A program made the position numbers and the translations under genes. From [Actinobacillus] rossii (GTDB lineage: Bacteria; Pseudomonadota; Gammaproteobacteria; Enterobacterales; Pasteurellaceae), in assembly GCA_900444965.1 (NCBI GenBank), contig UFRQ01000003.1, forward strand, positions 1,178,001 through 1,242,000: 64,000 bases of DNA, read 5' to 3'. The notes beneath the pieces are model-generated. The model was not told where the DNA came from. It did no database searches and was given only the letters and a program-made list of their open reading frames with translations. Numbering within the stretch: the first letter of the stretch is position 1; each line of letters opens with the position of its first letter. Of the stretch, positions 41,626 through 51,286 are shown in pieces.

Positions 41626-42759
41626 ATGGCAGAATTAACAGAAAAAAGAAACGATGAGATTGATTTAATTGAATTAATCAAAGTGTTATGGAATAAGAAA
41701 ATTTGGATTCTTATTTCTGCATTTATTTTTACTGCAATCGCTGGTGTATATGCATTTACGGCAAAAGAAAAATGGACGTCAAATGCAACTGTTATTGGCC
41801 CTCGCATTACTGAATTAGGTAATTTATTGCCTATTAGAGCTGAATATGCTCGAATTATAGGAGATACCGAATTTTCATCTGGTGGTCTAGCTAAGTCATT
41901 GCATGATAATTTTAGGCATTTTTTATTATCAGATGATCTGAAAAAAGAGTTTATTGAGCAATCACCTTGGGTGAAAATACAGGTAGAAGGCAAAAGTGAA
42001 CAAGAAAAGCATAAATTTATCGCAGATTTAATTACTGAATATTTACAAGTTCATAAACCAGATAATGACAAAAAAGACAAAACTGAATTAGAAGAAATTG
42101 GTTTAAAATTAAGTTTCAGTGCTGAAACACCAGAAGAAGCACAAAATATATTGATGCAATATATTGATTATGTGAATAATTATGTTGTTAAAGAATTCAA
42201 TAATGAATTTAAAGTTGGATTTGATTTACGTTTAGATAATTTAAAATTTAATAAAGAACAAATAATTAAAAATTTAGATGAGTCTAAAACTGTACAAGTG
42301 GAAAATTTAGAGAAAGCGCTGGATATCGCTAAAAAAGCGGGAATTACTGATTTTTCTAGAAATACAACTAAAAATCAAAACCCTTTTGCTTTACCTGAAT
42401 ATTTATCTGGAGAAGCAAAATTAAATATTTCTGATTCTAAACTTGCTGATGGTACTTATTTATTTATGCTTGGTGAGAAATATTTACAAGCACAGTTAGA
42501 TATTGCTAAAGAAAAAGGGTTTGTTTATCCTTTAGATTATTATCAAATGGATCGCCAGATTTCTCAGTTAGAACCTTTATTTGCTAAACTTGATTCTATT
42601 AGTAATGTAAAAGCTTATCGTTATTTAGCATCCCCTGATTACCCGGTTAAAAGAGATTGGCCTAAACGTGTGATTTTGTTGATTGTGGGAACCATGTTAG
42701 GTGGTATTGTAGGGTGTGTAGTAGTTTTAGCAAAATTTTTCTTAAGTTCTAAAGAATAA
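41626..42759 (+). CDS. wzz: O-antigen chain-length determinant Wzz family
   Basis: A 377-residue polysaccharide co-polymerase with one membrane segment near the N-terminus (about 27-45) and one near the C-terminus (about 347-370), enclosing a periplasmic coiled-coil-rich domain. The opening EIDLIELIKVLWNKKIWILI is typical of Wzz, and a PVKRDWPKR motif precedes the second helix, as in this family. It sets the modal number of O-units together with Wzy. It is the first gene of the locus and lacks the kinase domain of tyrosine-autokinase relatives. Confidence 0.88.
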   Translation: MAELTEKRNDEIDLIELIKVLWNKKIWILISAFIFTAIAGVYAFTAKEKWTSNATVIGPRITELGNLLPIRAEYARIIGDTEFSSGGLAKSLHDNFRHFLLSDDLKKEFIEQSPWVKIQVEGKSEQEKHKFIADLITEYLQVHKPDNDKKDKTELEEIGLKLSFSAETPEEAQNILMQYIDYVNNYVVKEFNNEFKVGFDLRLDNLKFNKEQIIKNLDESKTVQVENLEKALDIAKKAGITDFSRNTTKNQNPFALPEYLSGEAKLNISDSKLADGTYLFMLGEKYLQAQLDIAKEKGFVYPLDYYQMDRQISQLEPLFAKLDSISNVKAYRYLASPDYPVKRDWPKRVILLIVGTMLGGIVGCVVVLAKFFLSSKE

Positions 42760-42782
42760 TTAAAAGTTGAGTAAATCATATT

Positions 42783-43976
42783 ATGACGAAGTTAAAAAGT
42801 ATTAAAGGCAACCAACATCTTGCTAATTATTTTTATTTAGTAAGTTTTTGTTTTTATCTAATTAATACTTTCTTAAATCATTCAATGTTTGCTCAGCTCT
42901 CATCCTATTTTTTGATCAAAGTATTATTATTTTCAGCGGTAATTTTATTTTTGCTGCTGAAAATAATTCTGATTGATTCTTTTTCGTATAAAGAACTCAT
43001 AGTTTATTTTTCTCTTGCCTTATTAATATGTGTTATCAGTCTGAAAAGTGGAGATCAGCAATTGATCACATTGATTGCTCTTATTTTGGGGGCAAAAAAT
43101 GTGAATTTTAAATATGTTTTGATAAGTTTTCTTATCTCCATAATTTTCTTATTAGTATTTACGTATATTTCAACGTTAATAGATATTATTCCAAATCTTC
43201 AATATTCTAGAATTAGGGATGGTGAATTAAAAGTTCGTAATTCTTTTGGAACTAGCTATCCTACAGTTTTTGCCGCATATTTACAAAGTATAGTGATTGT
43301 ATATGCCTATTTAATGAAACCAAATAAACTAATCAACCACGTGTTATTATTGCTATTAGCTTTTGTATGTTCATATCTCGTTTTAACTTTCGCTGATGCA
43401 AGAATGTCTGGATATAGTATATTTCTATTTCTATTAATTTATTATTTCTGCATTTGTTTTTTTAGAAAAATTTATAAACATAAATTAATAATATTACTTA
43501 TTTCTCTAACTTATTTGCTAGGTTTTATTATGATATTCTATCTTTCTTATGGATATTCTCCTGAAAATGAAATATTTGTGCAAATAAATAAAGCTTTAAG
43601 TGGACGATTAGCTCTAGGTTATAAAGCTTTCCAAGAATACTCGATTCCTTTTTTAGGACAAAAAGTTGAGTTTATTGGTTTGGGCGGAGCAGTACAAGAG
43701 ATGTCAGAAGATTATAATTATGTCGATTCGTCTTATCTGCAGTTTATGATGAAATATGGTATTGTTTTCACTACAATTTCAATCGCAAGTTTTATAAAAC
43801 TAACTTATAAACGTCTGAAATTAAATGATTACAGATTTATAGCTGTTATTTTTATGCTCTCATTTAGTAGTATGATTGAAGATCGTTTATTAGATATTTC
43901 AATAAATGTGTATTGGATATTAATGTTGGCATATTATAATAATTTTAAGTTACCGATTAATTATGCAAAGAATTAG
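42783..43976 (+). CDS. wzy: O-antigen polymerase Wzy (predicted)
   Basis: A 397-residue, very hydrophobic protein with about ten membrane segments and a larger periplasmic loop around residues 250-310 (SYGYSPENEIFVQINKALSGRLALGYKAF...), the usual Wzy layout. Low sequence conservation is normal for Wzy. It is the only polymerase candidate here and lies between wzz and wzx. It would join O-units on undecaprenyl diphosphate at the periplasmic face. Its last 14 bases overlap wzx. DNA is strongly AT-rich, without any uptake signal. Confidence 0.82.
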   Translation: MTKLKSIKGNQHLANYFYLVSFCFYLINTFLNHSMFAQLSSYFLIKVLLFSAVILFLLLKIILIDSFSYKELIVYFSLALLICVISLKSGDQQLITLIALILGAKNVNFKYVLISFLISIIFLLVFTYISTLIDIIPNLQYSRIRDGELKVRNSFGTSYPTVFAAYLQSIVIVYAYLMKPNKLINHVLLLLLAFVCSYLVLTFADARMSGYSIFLFLLIYYFCICFFRKIYKHKLIILLISLTYLLGFIMIFYLSYGYSPENEIFVQINKALSGRLALGYKAFQEYSIPFLGQKVEFIGLGGAVQEMSEDYNYVDSSYLQFMMKYGIVFTTISIASFIKLTYKRLKLNDYRFIAVIFMLSFSSMIEDRLLDISINVYWILMLAYYNNFKLPINYAKN

Positions 43977-45417
43977 ATCTGTTAAGTTTAATTTTATAAT
44001 GAACCTAATTTTAACTGGTTCTAATTTTTTATTTCCCTTGCTCACGTTTCCCTACGTATCAAGAATTTTACAGCCGGAGGGTACAGGGAAAGTAGCATTC
44101 GCAACCTCATTTGTTACATATTTTGTTATGTTTGCTTCCTTTGGGGTTGCTAACTATGGTATAAGGGCAATAGCACAAGCCAGAGATAATAAAAATACTT
44201 TAACTAAAGTCACACATGAAATTTTATTCATTAACATTATAATGATGCTTTTTGCATATGTAATTTTTGCATTAACTTTATTTTTTTCAGATAAACTATG
44301 GCAAGAAAGAATATTGCTGAATATTTCATCATTACTTATATTTTTTACAATTATTGGTGTAGAATGGTTTTATAAAGGTGTTGAACAGTATCAATATATT
44401 ACAATAAGAACCATTGTATTGAGATTAATTGCGCTCATTGCAACTTTTATATTTATAAATTCAAAAGAAGATTATATTTCATTTGCTATTATTAGTATTT
44501 TCGCAGCTGTCGGTTCGAGTATTATTAATTTAATCAATCTCAGAAAATATATTGATTTTAAGTTATATAATCATTATGAAGTTCTAAGACATATAAAACC
44601 CATGTTTTTACTTTTTCTAACCAGTTTTGCCATTGCCGTTTATACAAATACGGATGCCACTATGTTAGGGTTTATGCGAAACGATATGGATGTGGGCTAC
44701 TATAATGCAGCAATTAGAATTAAAGCTATTTTATTGAGCATCGTAACTTCATTAGGAGTGGTTTTATTGCCGAGACTGTCTTATTACATTCAACATAATA
44801 TGAAGGAAGAATTTAACTCAGCATTAAATAAATCTGTTAATTTTATTATGCTTATGGCATTACCCGTTGCAATATTTTTTGTATTATTTGCAAAAGAAAC
44901 AATTTTGGTCCTGGCGGGAAGTGCCTATTTAGAAGCTGTTTTTCCATTACAAATAGTGATGGGTACCGTTTTATTTATTGGCATCACTAATATTTTGGGT
45001 ATTCAGATTTTATTGCCGTTAAAGAGAGACGGAGCGTTATTGGTTTCCGTGATATGCGGCGCTATTGTTGATATTATTTTAAATCTCTTTTTTATTCCTA
45101 AGTTTGGTGCAACCGGGGCGGCTATTTCAACAACAACAGCAGAATTTACAGTATTATTGATTCAGTGTATTTTTGTGAAGAATTATTTGAAAGTGCTATT
45201 TAGTAATATTCAATATGTAAAAATTACTGTAGCGTTAATTGCGAGTGCCTGTTTTACGAAGTGGTTATTAAGTGGGGGCAATTATTCAGAGCTTTTAATG
45301 CTTGTATTAGCTGCATTTATCTTTTTTAGCCTTTACCTAATCTTATTGGTGCTGACAAAAGAAAAATTTTTATTTGAAAATATCTTTATGCAAATGAAGC
45401 ATAAAGTAAAACATTAA
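43963..45417 (+). CDS. wzx: O-antigen flippase Wzx
   Basis: A 484-residue polysaccharide flippase of the MATE-like MOP superfamily with about 12-14 membrane helices. The N-terminus (NFLFPLLTFPYVSRILQPEGTGKVAFATSF) is characteristic of Wzx. It carries lipid-linked O-units across the inner membrane. The start overlaps wzy by 14 bases. Wzx plus Wzy and the absence of Wzm/Wzt genes show the locus uses the polymerase-dependent route. Confidence 0.92.
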   Translation: MQRIRSVKFNFIMNLILTGSNFLFPLLTFPYVSRILQPEGTGKVAFATSFVTYFVMFASFGVANYGIRAIAQARDNKNTLTKVTHEILFINIIMMLFAYVIFALTLFFSDKLWQERILLNISSLLIFFTIIGVEWFYKGVEQYQYITIRTIVLRLIALIATFIFINSKEDYISFAIISIFAAVGSSIINLINLRKYIDFKLYNHYEVLRHIKPMFLLFLTSFAIAVYTNTDATMLGFMRNDMDVGYYNAAIRIKAILLSIVTSLGVVLLPRLSYYIQHNMKEEFNSALNKSVNFIMLMALPVAIFFVLFAKETILVLAGSAYLEAVFPLQIVMGTVLFIGITNILGIQILLPLKRDGALLVSVICGAIVDIILNLFFIPKFGATGAAISTTTAEFTVLLIQCIFVKNYLKVLFSNIQYVKITVALIASACFTKWLLSGGNYSELLMLVLAAFIFFSLYLILLVLTKEKFLFENIFMQMKHKVKH

Positions 45418-45439
45418 TGTAATGATATGAGGAATATCA

Positions 45440-46552
45440 ATGAAATATGATTATTTAGTAGTAGGTGCAGGTTTATTCGGTGCCGTATTTGCACGAGAAG
45501 CGGCTCTTGCAGGAAAAAAAGTAAAAGTGATTGAAAAACGTAACCATATTGCGGGTAACATTTATACGAAAGAAATCGAGGGAATTCAAGTGCATGAATA
45601 TGGTGCACATATTTTCCATACTAGCGATAAAGAAATTTGGGATTATGTTAATCAATTTGCTGAATTTAATCGTTATACCAATACGCCTATTGCAAATTAT
45701 AAAGGTGAAATTTATAACTTACCGTTTAATATGAATACCTTTAATAAACTTTGGGGGGTAGTAACACCTGCTGAAGCATTAGCAAAAATTAATGAGCAAC
45801 GTCAAGTATTAAATGGTAAAGAACCAGAGAACCTTGAAGAACAGGCTATTTCTTTAGTGGGAACGGATATTTATAAAAAACTCATTAAAGATTATACAGA
45901 AAAGCAATGGGGTAAGGCTTGTACTGAGTTGCCAGCATTTATTATTAAACGTTTACCAGTGCGTTTAACTTACGATAACAATTACTTTAATGATACTTAT
46001 CAAGGTATTCCTATTGGGGGCTATACACAGATTGTAGAAAAAATGCTTAATCACGAAAATATTGATGTTGAAACGAATGTCGATTTTTTTGTAAAAAAAC
46101 AGGAATATTTAACTGCTTATCCGAAGATTGTTTTCACAGGTATGATTGATGAATTTTTTGATTATCAATTAGGTGAACTGGAATACAGAAGTTTACGCTT
46201 TGAAACTGAAACCTTAGATATGGAAAATTATCAAGGTAATGCCGTGGTAAATTATACCGATTCAGAAACGCCTTATACCCGTATTATTGAACATAAGCAT
46301 TTTGAATTTGGTACGCAACCTAAAACAATTATTACCAAAGAACATTCAAAAACATGGCAAAAAGGTGATGAACCTTATTATCCTGTGAATAATGAAGAAA
46401 ATAACCGTCTATATGCGCAATATACAAAACTTGCAGATGAACAGAAAAATGTGATCTTTGGTGGGCGTTTAGGAATGTATCGTTATTTTGATATGCACCA
46501 AGTGATTGCCGCAGCATTAAAATGTTCACATAAAGAATTGTATTTAAAATAA
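45440..46552 (+). CDS. glf: UDP-galactopyranose mutase
   Basis: Glf, an FAD enzyme, interconverts UDP-galactopyranose and UDP-galactofuranose, so the polysaccharide should contain Galf. The FAD-binding motif DYLVVGAGLFGAVFAREAALAG is at the N-terminus. Later motifs are EYGAHIFHTSDKEIWDYVN, YTEKQWGK and the C-terminal GGRLGMYRYFDMHQVI. Length 370 is normal. The base composition is less AT-rich than its neighbours. A galactofuranosyltransferase candidate lies at 49490. Confidence 0.96.
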   Translation: MKYDYLVVGAGLFGAVFAREAALAGKKVKVIEKRNHIAGNIYTKEIEGIQVHEYGAHIFHTSDKEIWDYVNQFAEFNRYTNTPIANYKGEIYNLPFNMNTFNKLWGVVTPAEALAKINEQRQVLNGKEPENLEEQAISLVGTDIYKKLIKDYTEKQWGKACTELPAFIIKRLPVRLTYDNNYFNDTYQGIPIGGYTQIVEKMLNHENIDVETNVDFFVKKQEYLTAYPKIVFTGMIDEFFDYQLGELEYRSLRFETETLDMENYQGNAVVNYTDSETPYTRIIEHKHFEFGTQPKTIITKEHSKTWQKGDEPYYPVNNEENNRLYAQYTKLADEQKNVIFGGRLGMYRYFDMHQVIAAALKCSHKELYLK

Positions 46553-46558
46553 TCAATT

Positions 46559-47680
46559 ATGGATATGAAAACTAAAATCTCTGTTCTCCATTTTTCTCAG
46601 GTAAATGGTGGTGTTGAACGTTATCTTAAATTATTTTTGAAATTTTCTGATAAAAATAAGTTTGTTAATAGTATTATTTCCCCGGAAATAGTTAATTACA
46701 ATATTTACAATTATTTAATAAATAATTCTTATGAGGTTAATATTAAACAATCATTTTCTATTATTAAACTATTTAAGAATGTGCTATATATTAGAAACAT
46801 CATAAAACAAGAAAAACCAGATATTTTGTATTTGCATAGTACTTTTGCTGGTGTTATTGGACGATTAGCAGCAATAGGGTGTGGATGTAAAGTTGTTTAT
46901 AACCCTCATGGTTGGTCATTTAAAATGAATGTGGTAGATGCCAAAAAATGTGTATATAAAATTATTGAATATATACTATCATTTTTGGCAAATAAAATAG
47001 TGACGATTTCTCAGTCTGAATATAATGCAGGAAAACAAATCTTTATTAATAAGAATAAACTTGAATTAATTTATAATGGTATAGATACATCGGAAAATAA
47101 TAGCGTTGAATCATTAAGGCTTACTCATATTACTGATAGATATGTTATTGGAATGGTGGGGCGAATTAGTGAGCAAAAGAATCCATTATTCTTTGTTGAG
47201 TTTGCTAAAGCTGTTCATGAGCAATATCCAAATAGTTTTTTTATTATTGTCGGTGATGGTGAACTTAAGGAGACGGTGTTAGAAAAAATTCAAGAGTATA
47301 ATTTAGTTGATAATTTCCTAATAACAGGGTGGGTTACAAATCCAGAATCATATATAAGATTATTTGATCAGGCCGTGTTATTTTCTAAATGGGAGGGGTT
47401 TGGGCTAGCCGTTGCTGAATATATGTTACTTAAAAAGCCTATAATTATATCAGACATTGATGGAATGTCGGAATTAATTACAGATTCGGTTAATGGAATA
47501 AAAGTTGAATTGAATGATATAAGTATGGCTGTTTTAAAATCCAATATGTTAAGAAAAAATAAAGATTTTTCGGTGTATCTTGGTGAGAATGCATATTCTA
47601 CAGTTAAAAGAAAATTTTCAGCAGAGAACCAAACACGTCTATTAGAGAAATTATTTGAACAATTAATGGTGGAAAAATGA
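46559..47680 (+). CDS. Glycosyltransferase family 4 protein
   Basis: A 373-residue GT-B glycosyltransferase. The N-terminal domain has HFSQVNGGVERYLKLFLKF and NPHGWSFKMN; the C-terminal nucleotide-sugar domain has IGMVGRISEQKNPLFFVEFA, IVGDGELKETV and the acidic SKWEGFGLAVAEYMLLKKP stretch (EX7E-type). Family GT4 is retaining. Donor and acceptor are unknown; rhamnose is possible because rml genes are present. It overlaps the next gene by four bases. A second ATG three codons in (MKTKIS) could also be the start. Confidence 0.88.
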   Translation: MDMKTKISVLHFSQVNGGVERYLKLFLKFSDKNKFVNSIISPEIVNYNIYNYLINNSYEVNIKQSFSIIKLFKNVLYIRNIIKQEKPDILYLHSTFAGVIGRLAAIGCGCKVVYNPHGWSFKMNVVDAKKCVYKIIEYILSFLANKIVTISQSEYNAGKQIFINKNKLELIYNGIDTSENNSVESLRLTHITDRYVIGMVGRISEQKNPLFFVEFAKAVHEQYPNSFFIIVGDGELKETVLEKIQEYNLVDNFLITGWVTNPESYIRLFDQAVLFSKWEGFGLAVAEYMLLKKPIIISDIDGMSELITDSVNGIKVELNDISMAVLKSNMLRKNKDFSVYLGENAYSTVKRKFSAENQTRLLEKLFEQLMVEK

Positions 47681-48402
47681 CATTACTAGAGCTTTATAAG
47701 GATCTTAGAGATAAGACTATGAGTCCTGAAAAATATGCTTCGGCAAAACAGGACTATTTTGCATTTTATATTGGTCGTCCATTATCTTATTGGCTAACCA
47801 TACCTTTTTTAAAGACTAGCTTCACACCAAATCAGGTTTCATATATTTCAATTATTCCAATTTTCTTGGGTTTTTTGTTAATGACATTTGCTCAATCCAA
47901 ATCGATGCTTATATTAGCTTGGTTTATGTTTTTTTTATGGAATTTATTAGATGGTGTTGATGGTAATTTAGCACGCTATAGAAAGCAATTTTCTAAAGAT
48001 GGCAGTGTTATTGATGCAATGTCTGGTTATGCAAGTATGGCATTTACATTTTTATCTGCGGGAATTGCAGCGAGTAACTATGAGAATCTTATTATAGAAC
48101 CTAAATATTTTATTATCTTGGGTGCGTTATCAAGTATGAGTTTGATTTTCCCTCGTTTAGTGATGCATAAATATATAAATACGGTTGGAGTTGATGATTC
48201 ATCTGAAAGTGTCAAGGATAAAAAATCATTTGGTCCATTAAAAGTGCTAGCATTAAATTTGACTTCTATTACTGGGGGTCCTCAAATATTTCTCCTTATC
48301 GCAATTTTGACTACAACACTAGATTATTTAACAGTAATTTATTTTGTTATTAATATTGCAATTATGTTGGCTTCCCTTCATTCTTTATTGAGAAAAAAAT
48401 AA
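47677..48402 (+). CDS. CDP-alcohol phosphotransferase-family membrane protein
   Basis: A 241-residue protein with about six membrane segments and the CDP-alcohol phosphatidyltransferase signature: D92-x2-D95-G96-x2-A99-R100-x8-G109-x3-D113-x3-G117. The last position is normally the fourth Asp, proposed as catalytic base, but is Gly here (codon 48025-48027). Family members transfer a phospho-alcohol from a CDP-activated donor to a hydroxyl. The locus also has tarI and tarJ homologues that would make CDP-ribitol, so transfer of ribitol phosphate to the O-unit is a reasonable inference. Housekeeping phospholipid enzymes of this family are not expected inside an O-antigen operon. It overlaps the upstream GT4 gene (ATGA) and precedes the next by one base. 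Confidence 0.85.
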   Translation: MTLLELYKDLRDKTMSPEKYASAKQDYFAFYIGRPLSYWLTIPFLKTSFTPNQVSYISIIPIFLGFLLMTFAQSKSMLILAWFMFFLWNLLDGVDGNLARYRKQFSKDGSVIDAMSGYASMAFTFLSAGIAASNYENLIIEPKYFIILGALSSMSLIFPRLVMHKYINTVGVDDSSESVKDKKSFGPLKVLALNLTSITGGPQIFLLIAILTTTLDYLTVIYFVINIAIMLASLHSLLRKK

Positions 48403-48403
48403 T

Positions 48404-49465
48404 ATGAAAAAGATAGTTCTTTTGAAATGGACATTTGATAATGTTGATGGTGGAGAGAAAGTTGCTGTAAATTTAGCTAATGAATTGGCAAATTATAATG
48501 ATGTGTATTTAGTAAGCCTAAATTCCTCTAAATTACCTTTTTATCCTGTTAGTGATAAAGTTCATTATGTTAATTTAGGTTCGGGTAGAAAAAGAATCAG
48601 AGATGGTTTTTTATCTAATATTATAAAATTAAGAAAATTCATTATTTCTAATAACATTGATATTATTTTTTCTATTGGAGTGTCCACAAATTTATTTATG
48701 TTATTATCTAGCATTTTTCTAGGAGTTAAAACGGTATTTTGTGAACATACTAATACAAAATTTAGGGCTCCTGGGCGTATACATCTATTACAACGATATT
48801 TAGGTGCAAAATATTCAACAAAGATAATTACTTTAACAAAAGAAGATAGAGAAAATTATATTAATGAGTATGGAGTGCCTGAAGATAAAGTTGACTGTAT
48901 TTATAATTGGATAGATGCTACTGTTGTTAATGAAGTATATGATCCAAGTATAAAAAAAATATTGACAGTTGGTCGATTCACTTTCCAAAAAGGCTATGAT
49001 CTTTTAGCTATTATTGCTTCTAAAATTTATCATAAGTATCCTGATTGGGTGTGGGATATTTACGGAGATGGTAGTTTGGAAATAAAAGAAAAATTAAAAG
49101 ATATACCTAATATTTGTTTAAAGGGGATAGTTAAAGGAACTGAAAATATATTCCCTGGTCATTCTATTTATGTCATGACATCTTATTTTGAAGGATTTCC
49201 TCTAGTTTTATTAGAAGCAAAACAGTTTAAATTACCTATAGTTAGCTTCAATTGCCCGACAGGGCCTGCTGAAATCATTCGAAATAATGAAAATGGATTT
49301 TTGGTAGAGAATTATGATGTAGATCTGATGTTTGAACAAATTTCCAAATTAATTGAGGATAGTGAGAAGAGAAAAATTTTTTCGAATAATGCAATGCTTG
49401 ATGTTGATAAATTTTCAAAGGATGAAATTATTAAAGTATGGTTAAAATTAGTTGAAGATTTGTAA
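48404..49465 (+). CDS. Glycosyltransferase family 4 protein
   Basis: A 353-residue GT-B enzyme. The N-terminus reads VLLKWTFDNVDGGEKVAVNLANEL. The C-terminal domain shows ILTVGRFTFQKGYDLLA, DIYGDGSLEIKEKL and the donor-site motif SYFEGFPLVLLEAKQF, followed by NCPTGPAEIIRNNENGFLV, all typical of GT4. The sugar it transfers cannot be read. It lies one base after the CDP-alcohol phosphotransferase-like gene. Confidence 0.88.
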   Translation: MKKIVLLKWTFDNVDGGEKVAVNLANELANYNDVYLVSLNSSKLPFYPVSDKVHYVNLGSGRKRIRDGFLSNIIKLRKFIISNNIDIIFSIGVSTNLFMLLSSIFLGVKTVFCEHTNTKFRAPGRIHLLQRYLGAKYSTKIITLTKEDRENYINEYGVPEDKVDCIYNWIDATVVNEVYDPSIKKILTVGRFTFQKGYDLLAIIASKIYHKYPDWVWDIYGDGSLEIKEKLKDIPNICLKGIVKGTENIFPGHSIYVMTSYFEGFPLVLLEAKQFKLPIVSFNCPTGPAEIIRNNENGFLVENYDVDLMFEQISKLIEDSEKRKIFSNNAMLDVDKFSKDEIIKVWLKLVEDL

Positions 49466-49489
49466 ATTATGTAATTAGGTGTATATAAA

Positions 49490-50554
49490 ATGAAGTACTT
49501 TATCTTAGAAACAAATTCAGTGAATAGTATAAATAATAAGCATGCAGGAAGTAAGGCTAGAATTGACTCGGATGCAATTCTTTTGAAATTAGGGTATCAG
49601 CCAATTATTCTAGAACCGGTATTTAATTCTAAAGGAGAAAGTTTTTTTATATCAATTAAAGAGCATATTAAGAAATACTTTTTTCTAAGAAAAAAATTAT
49701 CAATTTTAAAGGCTGGGGATGAACTTGTTATACAATTCCCAATTGTAAATCATTCTATTTTATTTTATTTTCTTGTTCGTGAATTAGTAAATAAGTATGT
49801 TCATATTACGTTACTTATTCATGATATTGAGTTATTAAGAATAGCAATGTTAGATGATGTGAAATTAAAAAGAAAATTACGTTTATCTCTAGAAGAGCTT
49901 AGTGTTCTTAAATATGCACATAAAATAATTGTTCATAATTCAAGAATGAAAGATATTTTATGTAAGAAATATAATTTTGGACATGAAAGATTAGTAGAAT
50001 TAGAGATTTTTGATTATTTAGTTCCTGAGAATTGTAAAAATAATAATGTTGATAAAGGTTTGCCTGTTATTATAGCTGGTAATTTATCATTTGATAAAGC
50101 AGGGTATTTGCTAAATCTCCCTAACGATATTAGTTTTAATTTATATGGTATTGGTTATAAAAATGCTATTATGCATAGCAATGTTTCTTACAAAGGCGCC
50201 TTTTTACCAGATGATTTAATAGAAAACTTATCAGGTAGTTTCGGTTTAGTATGGGATGGTGAAACATCAGATACTTGTTCAGGTGTATATGGAAACTATT
50301 TGCGTTATAATAATTCACATAAAGCGTCATTGTATTTAGCTGCTGGATATCCAATTATTGTCTGGAAACAATCGGCATTAGCAATATTTGTTAATAAATA
50401 TCGATGTGGAATATCTGTTGAATCACTTAGTGAATTAAAAAATAAGATAAGTGATCTCTCCACTGAAGAATATGAGATGCTAAAGGAAAATGCGAATACT
50501 CTTTCTTCAAAATTAAAAAGTGGCTTTTTCTTAGAGAAAGCATTAGGTAATTAA
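49490..50554 (+). CDS. Galactofuranosyltransferase-like protein (WbbI/GlfT family)
   Basis: A 354-residue protein resembling beta-1,6-galactofuranosyltransferases such as E. coli WbbI. Visible features are an N-terminal Rossmann-like region, LLIHDIELLR, then NLSFDKAGYL and the C-terminal GLVWDGETSDTCSGVYGNYLRYNNSHKASLYLAAGYPIIVWKQSA segment typical of this group (given here in pieces: WDGETSDTCSG, YLRYNNSHKASLYLA, GYPIIVW). UDP-Galf from Glf would be its donor. Assignment rests on these motifs and the linked glf gene. Confidence 0.82.
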   Translation: MKYFILETNSVNSINNKHAGSKARIDSDAILLKLGYQPIILEPVFNSKGESFFISIKEHIKKYFFLRKKLSILKAGDELVIQFPIVNHSILFYFLVRELVNKYVHITLLIHDIELLRIAMLDDVKLKRKLRLSLEELSVLKYAHKIIVHNSRMKDILCKKYNFGHERLVELEIFDYLVPENCKNNNVDKGLPVIIAGNLSFDKAGYLLNLPNDISFNLYGIGYKNAIMHSNVSYKGAFLPDDLIENLSGSFGLVWDGETSDTCSGVYGNYLRYNNSHKASLYLAAGYPIIVWKQSALAIFVNKYRCGISVESLSELKNKISDLSTEEYEMLKENANTLSSKLKSGFFLEKALGN

Positions 50555-50578
50555 TAGTTTAGTTATAGGATATTTGAC

Positions 50579-51286
50579 ATGATTTACGCTGGTATTTTAG
50601 CTGGTGGCAAAGGCACTCGTATGGGCATAACGGATATGCCAAAACAATTTTTAGAATTAGGTGCTAAGCCTATTCTTATTCATACAGTTGAAAAATTTCT
50701 TCTTATTCCCGAATTTGAGAAAGTTGTGATTGGCGTTCATCCTGACTGGGTTGGCTATACTGAAGACTTAGTTGAAAAATATCTGCATGAACATAAATCT
50801 CGTATTATTATTGCTGAGGGTGGCATTGATCGTAATTCCACAATCGAAAATGTAATCAATAGTATTCAAGCATTCCATCTAATTAACAATGAAGATATTA
50901 TTGTTACCCATGATTCAGTACGTCCGTTTGTCACCTTGCGAGCAATTAAAGAAAATATTGAATTGGCTAAAAAGTATGATGCGGTTGATACGGTAGTTGA
51001 AGCAACAGATACAATTGTAGAGAGTAAGAATAATTCTCTCATTACGGATATTCCTGATCGTAAATATCTTTATCAAGGTCAAACGCCGCAAACCTTTAAA
51101 TGCCAAGAGTTTCTATCGCTCTATAATGCGCTTTCAGTAGAACAAAAAAATATTCTAACAGATGCTTGTAAGATTTTTGTAATTAGTGGCAAACAAGTCG
51201 CTTTGGCAAAAGGTGAATATTCAAATATTAAAATTACGACCGTTACGGATCTTAAAATTGCTCGAAGTATGCTCGAGGAGGCGTAA
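50579..51286 (+). CDS. tarI: D-ribitol-5-phosphate cytidylyltransferase, TarI-like
   Basis: A 235-residue IspD-fold nucleotidyltransferase with the CTP loop ILAGGKGTRMG, PKQFLELGAKPILIHTVEKF, a GGIDRNSTIENV segment, THDSVRPF and DRKYLYQGQTPQTFK. The motifs and length match TarI (Gram-positive teichoic acid) and the related N-terminal half of Haemophilus capsule Bcs1 better than housekeeping IspD. It should form CDP-ribitol from ribitol 5-phosphate and CTP. The stop is immediately followed by the TarJ-like gene, the usual pairing. IspD itself is expected elsewhere in the genome. Confidence 0.88.
   Translation: MIYAGILAGGKGTRMGITDMPKQFLELGAKPILIHTVEKFLLIPEFEKVVIGVHPDWVGYTEDLVEKYLHEHKSRIIIAEGGIDRNSTIENVINSIQAFHLINNEDIIVTHDSVRPFVTLRAIKENIELAKKYDAVDTVVEATDTIVESKNNSLITDIPDRKYLYQGQTPQTFKCQEFLSLYNALSVEQKNILTDACKIFVISGKQVALAKGEYSNIKITTVTDLKIARSMLEEA

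Noticed and set aside
50579..51286. Housekeeping IspD (isoprenoid pathway)
   Set aside because: Sequence motifs are closer to TarI, the adjoining gene is tarJ-like, and ispF is absent nearby.
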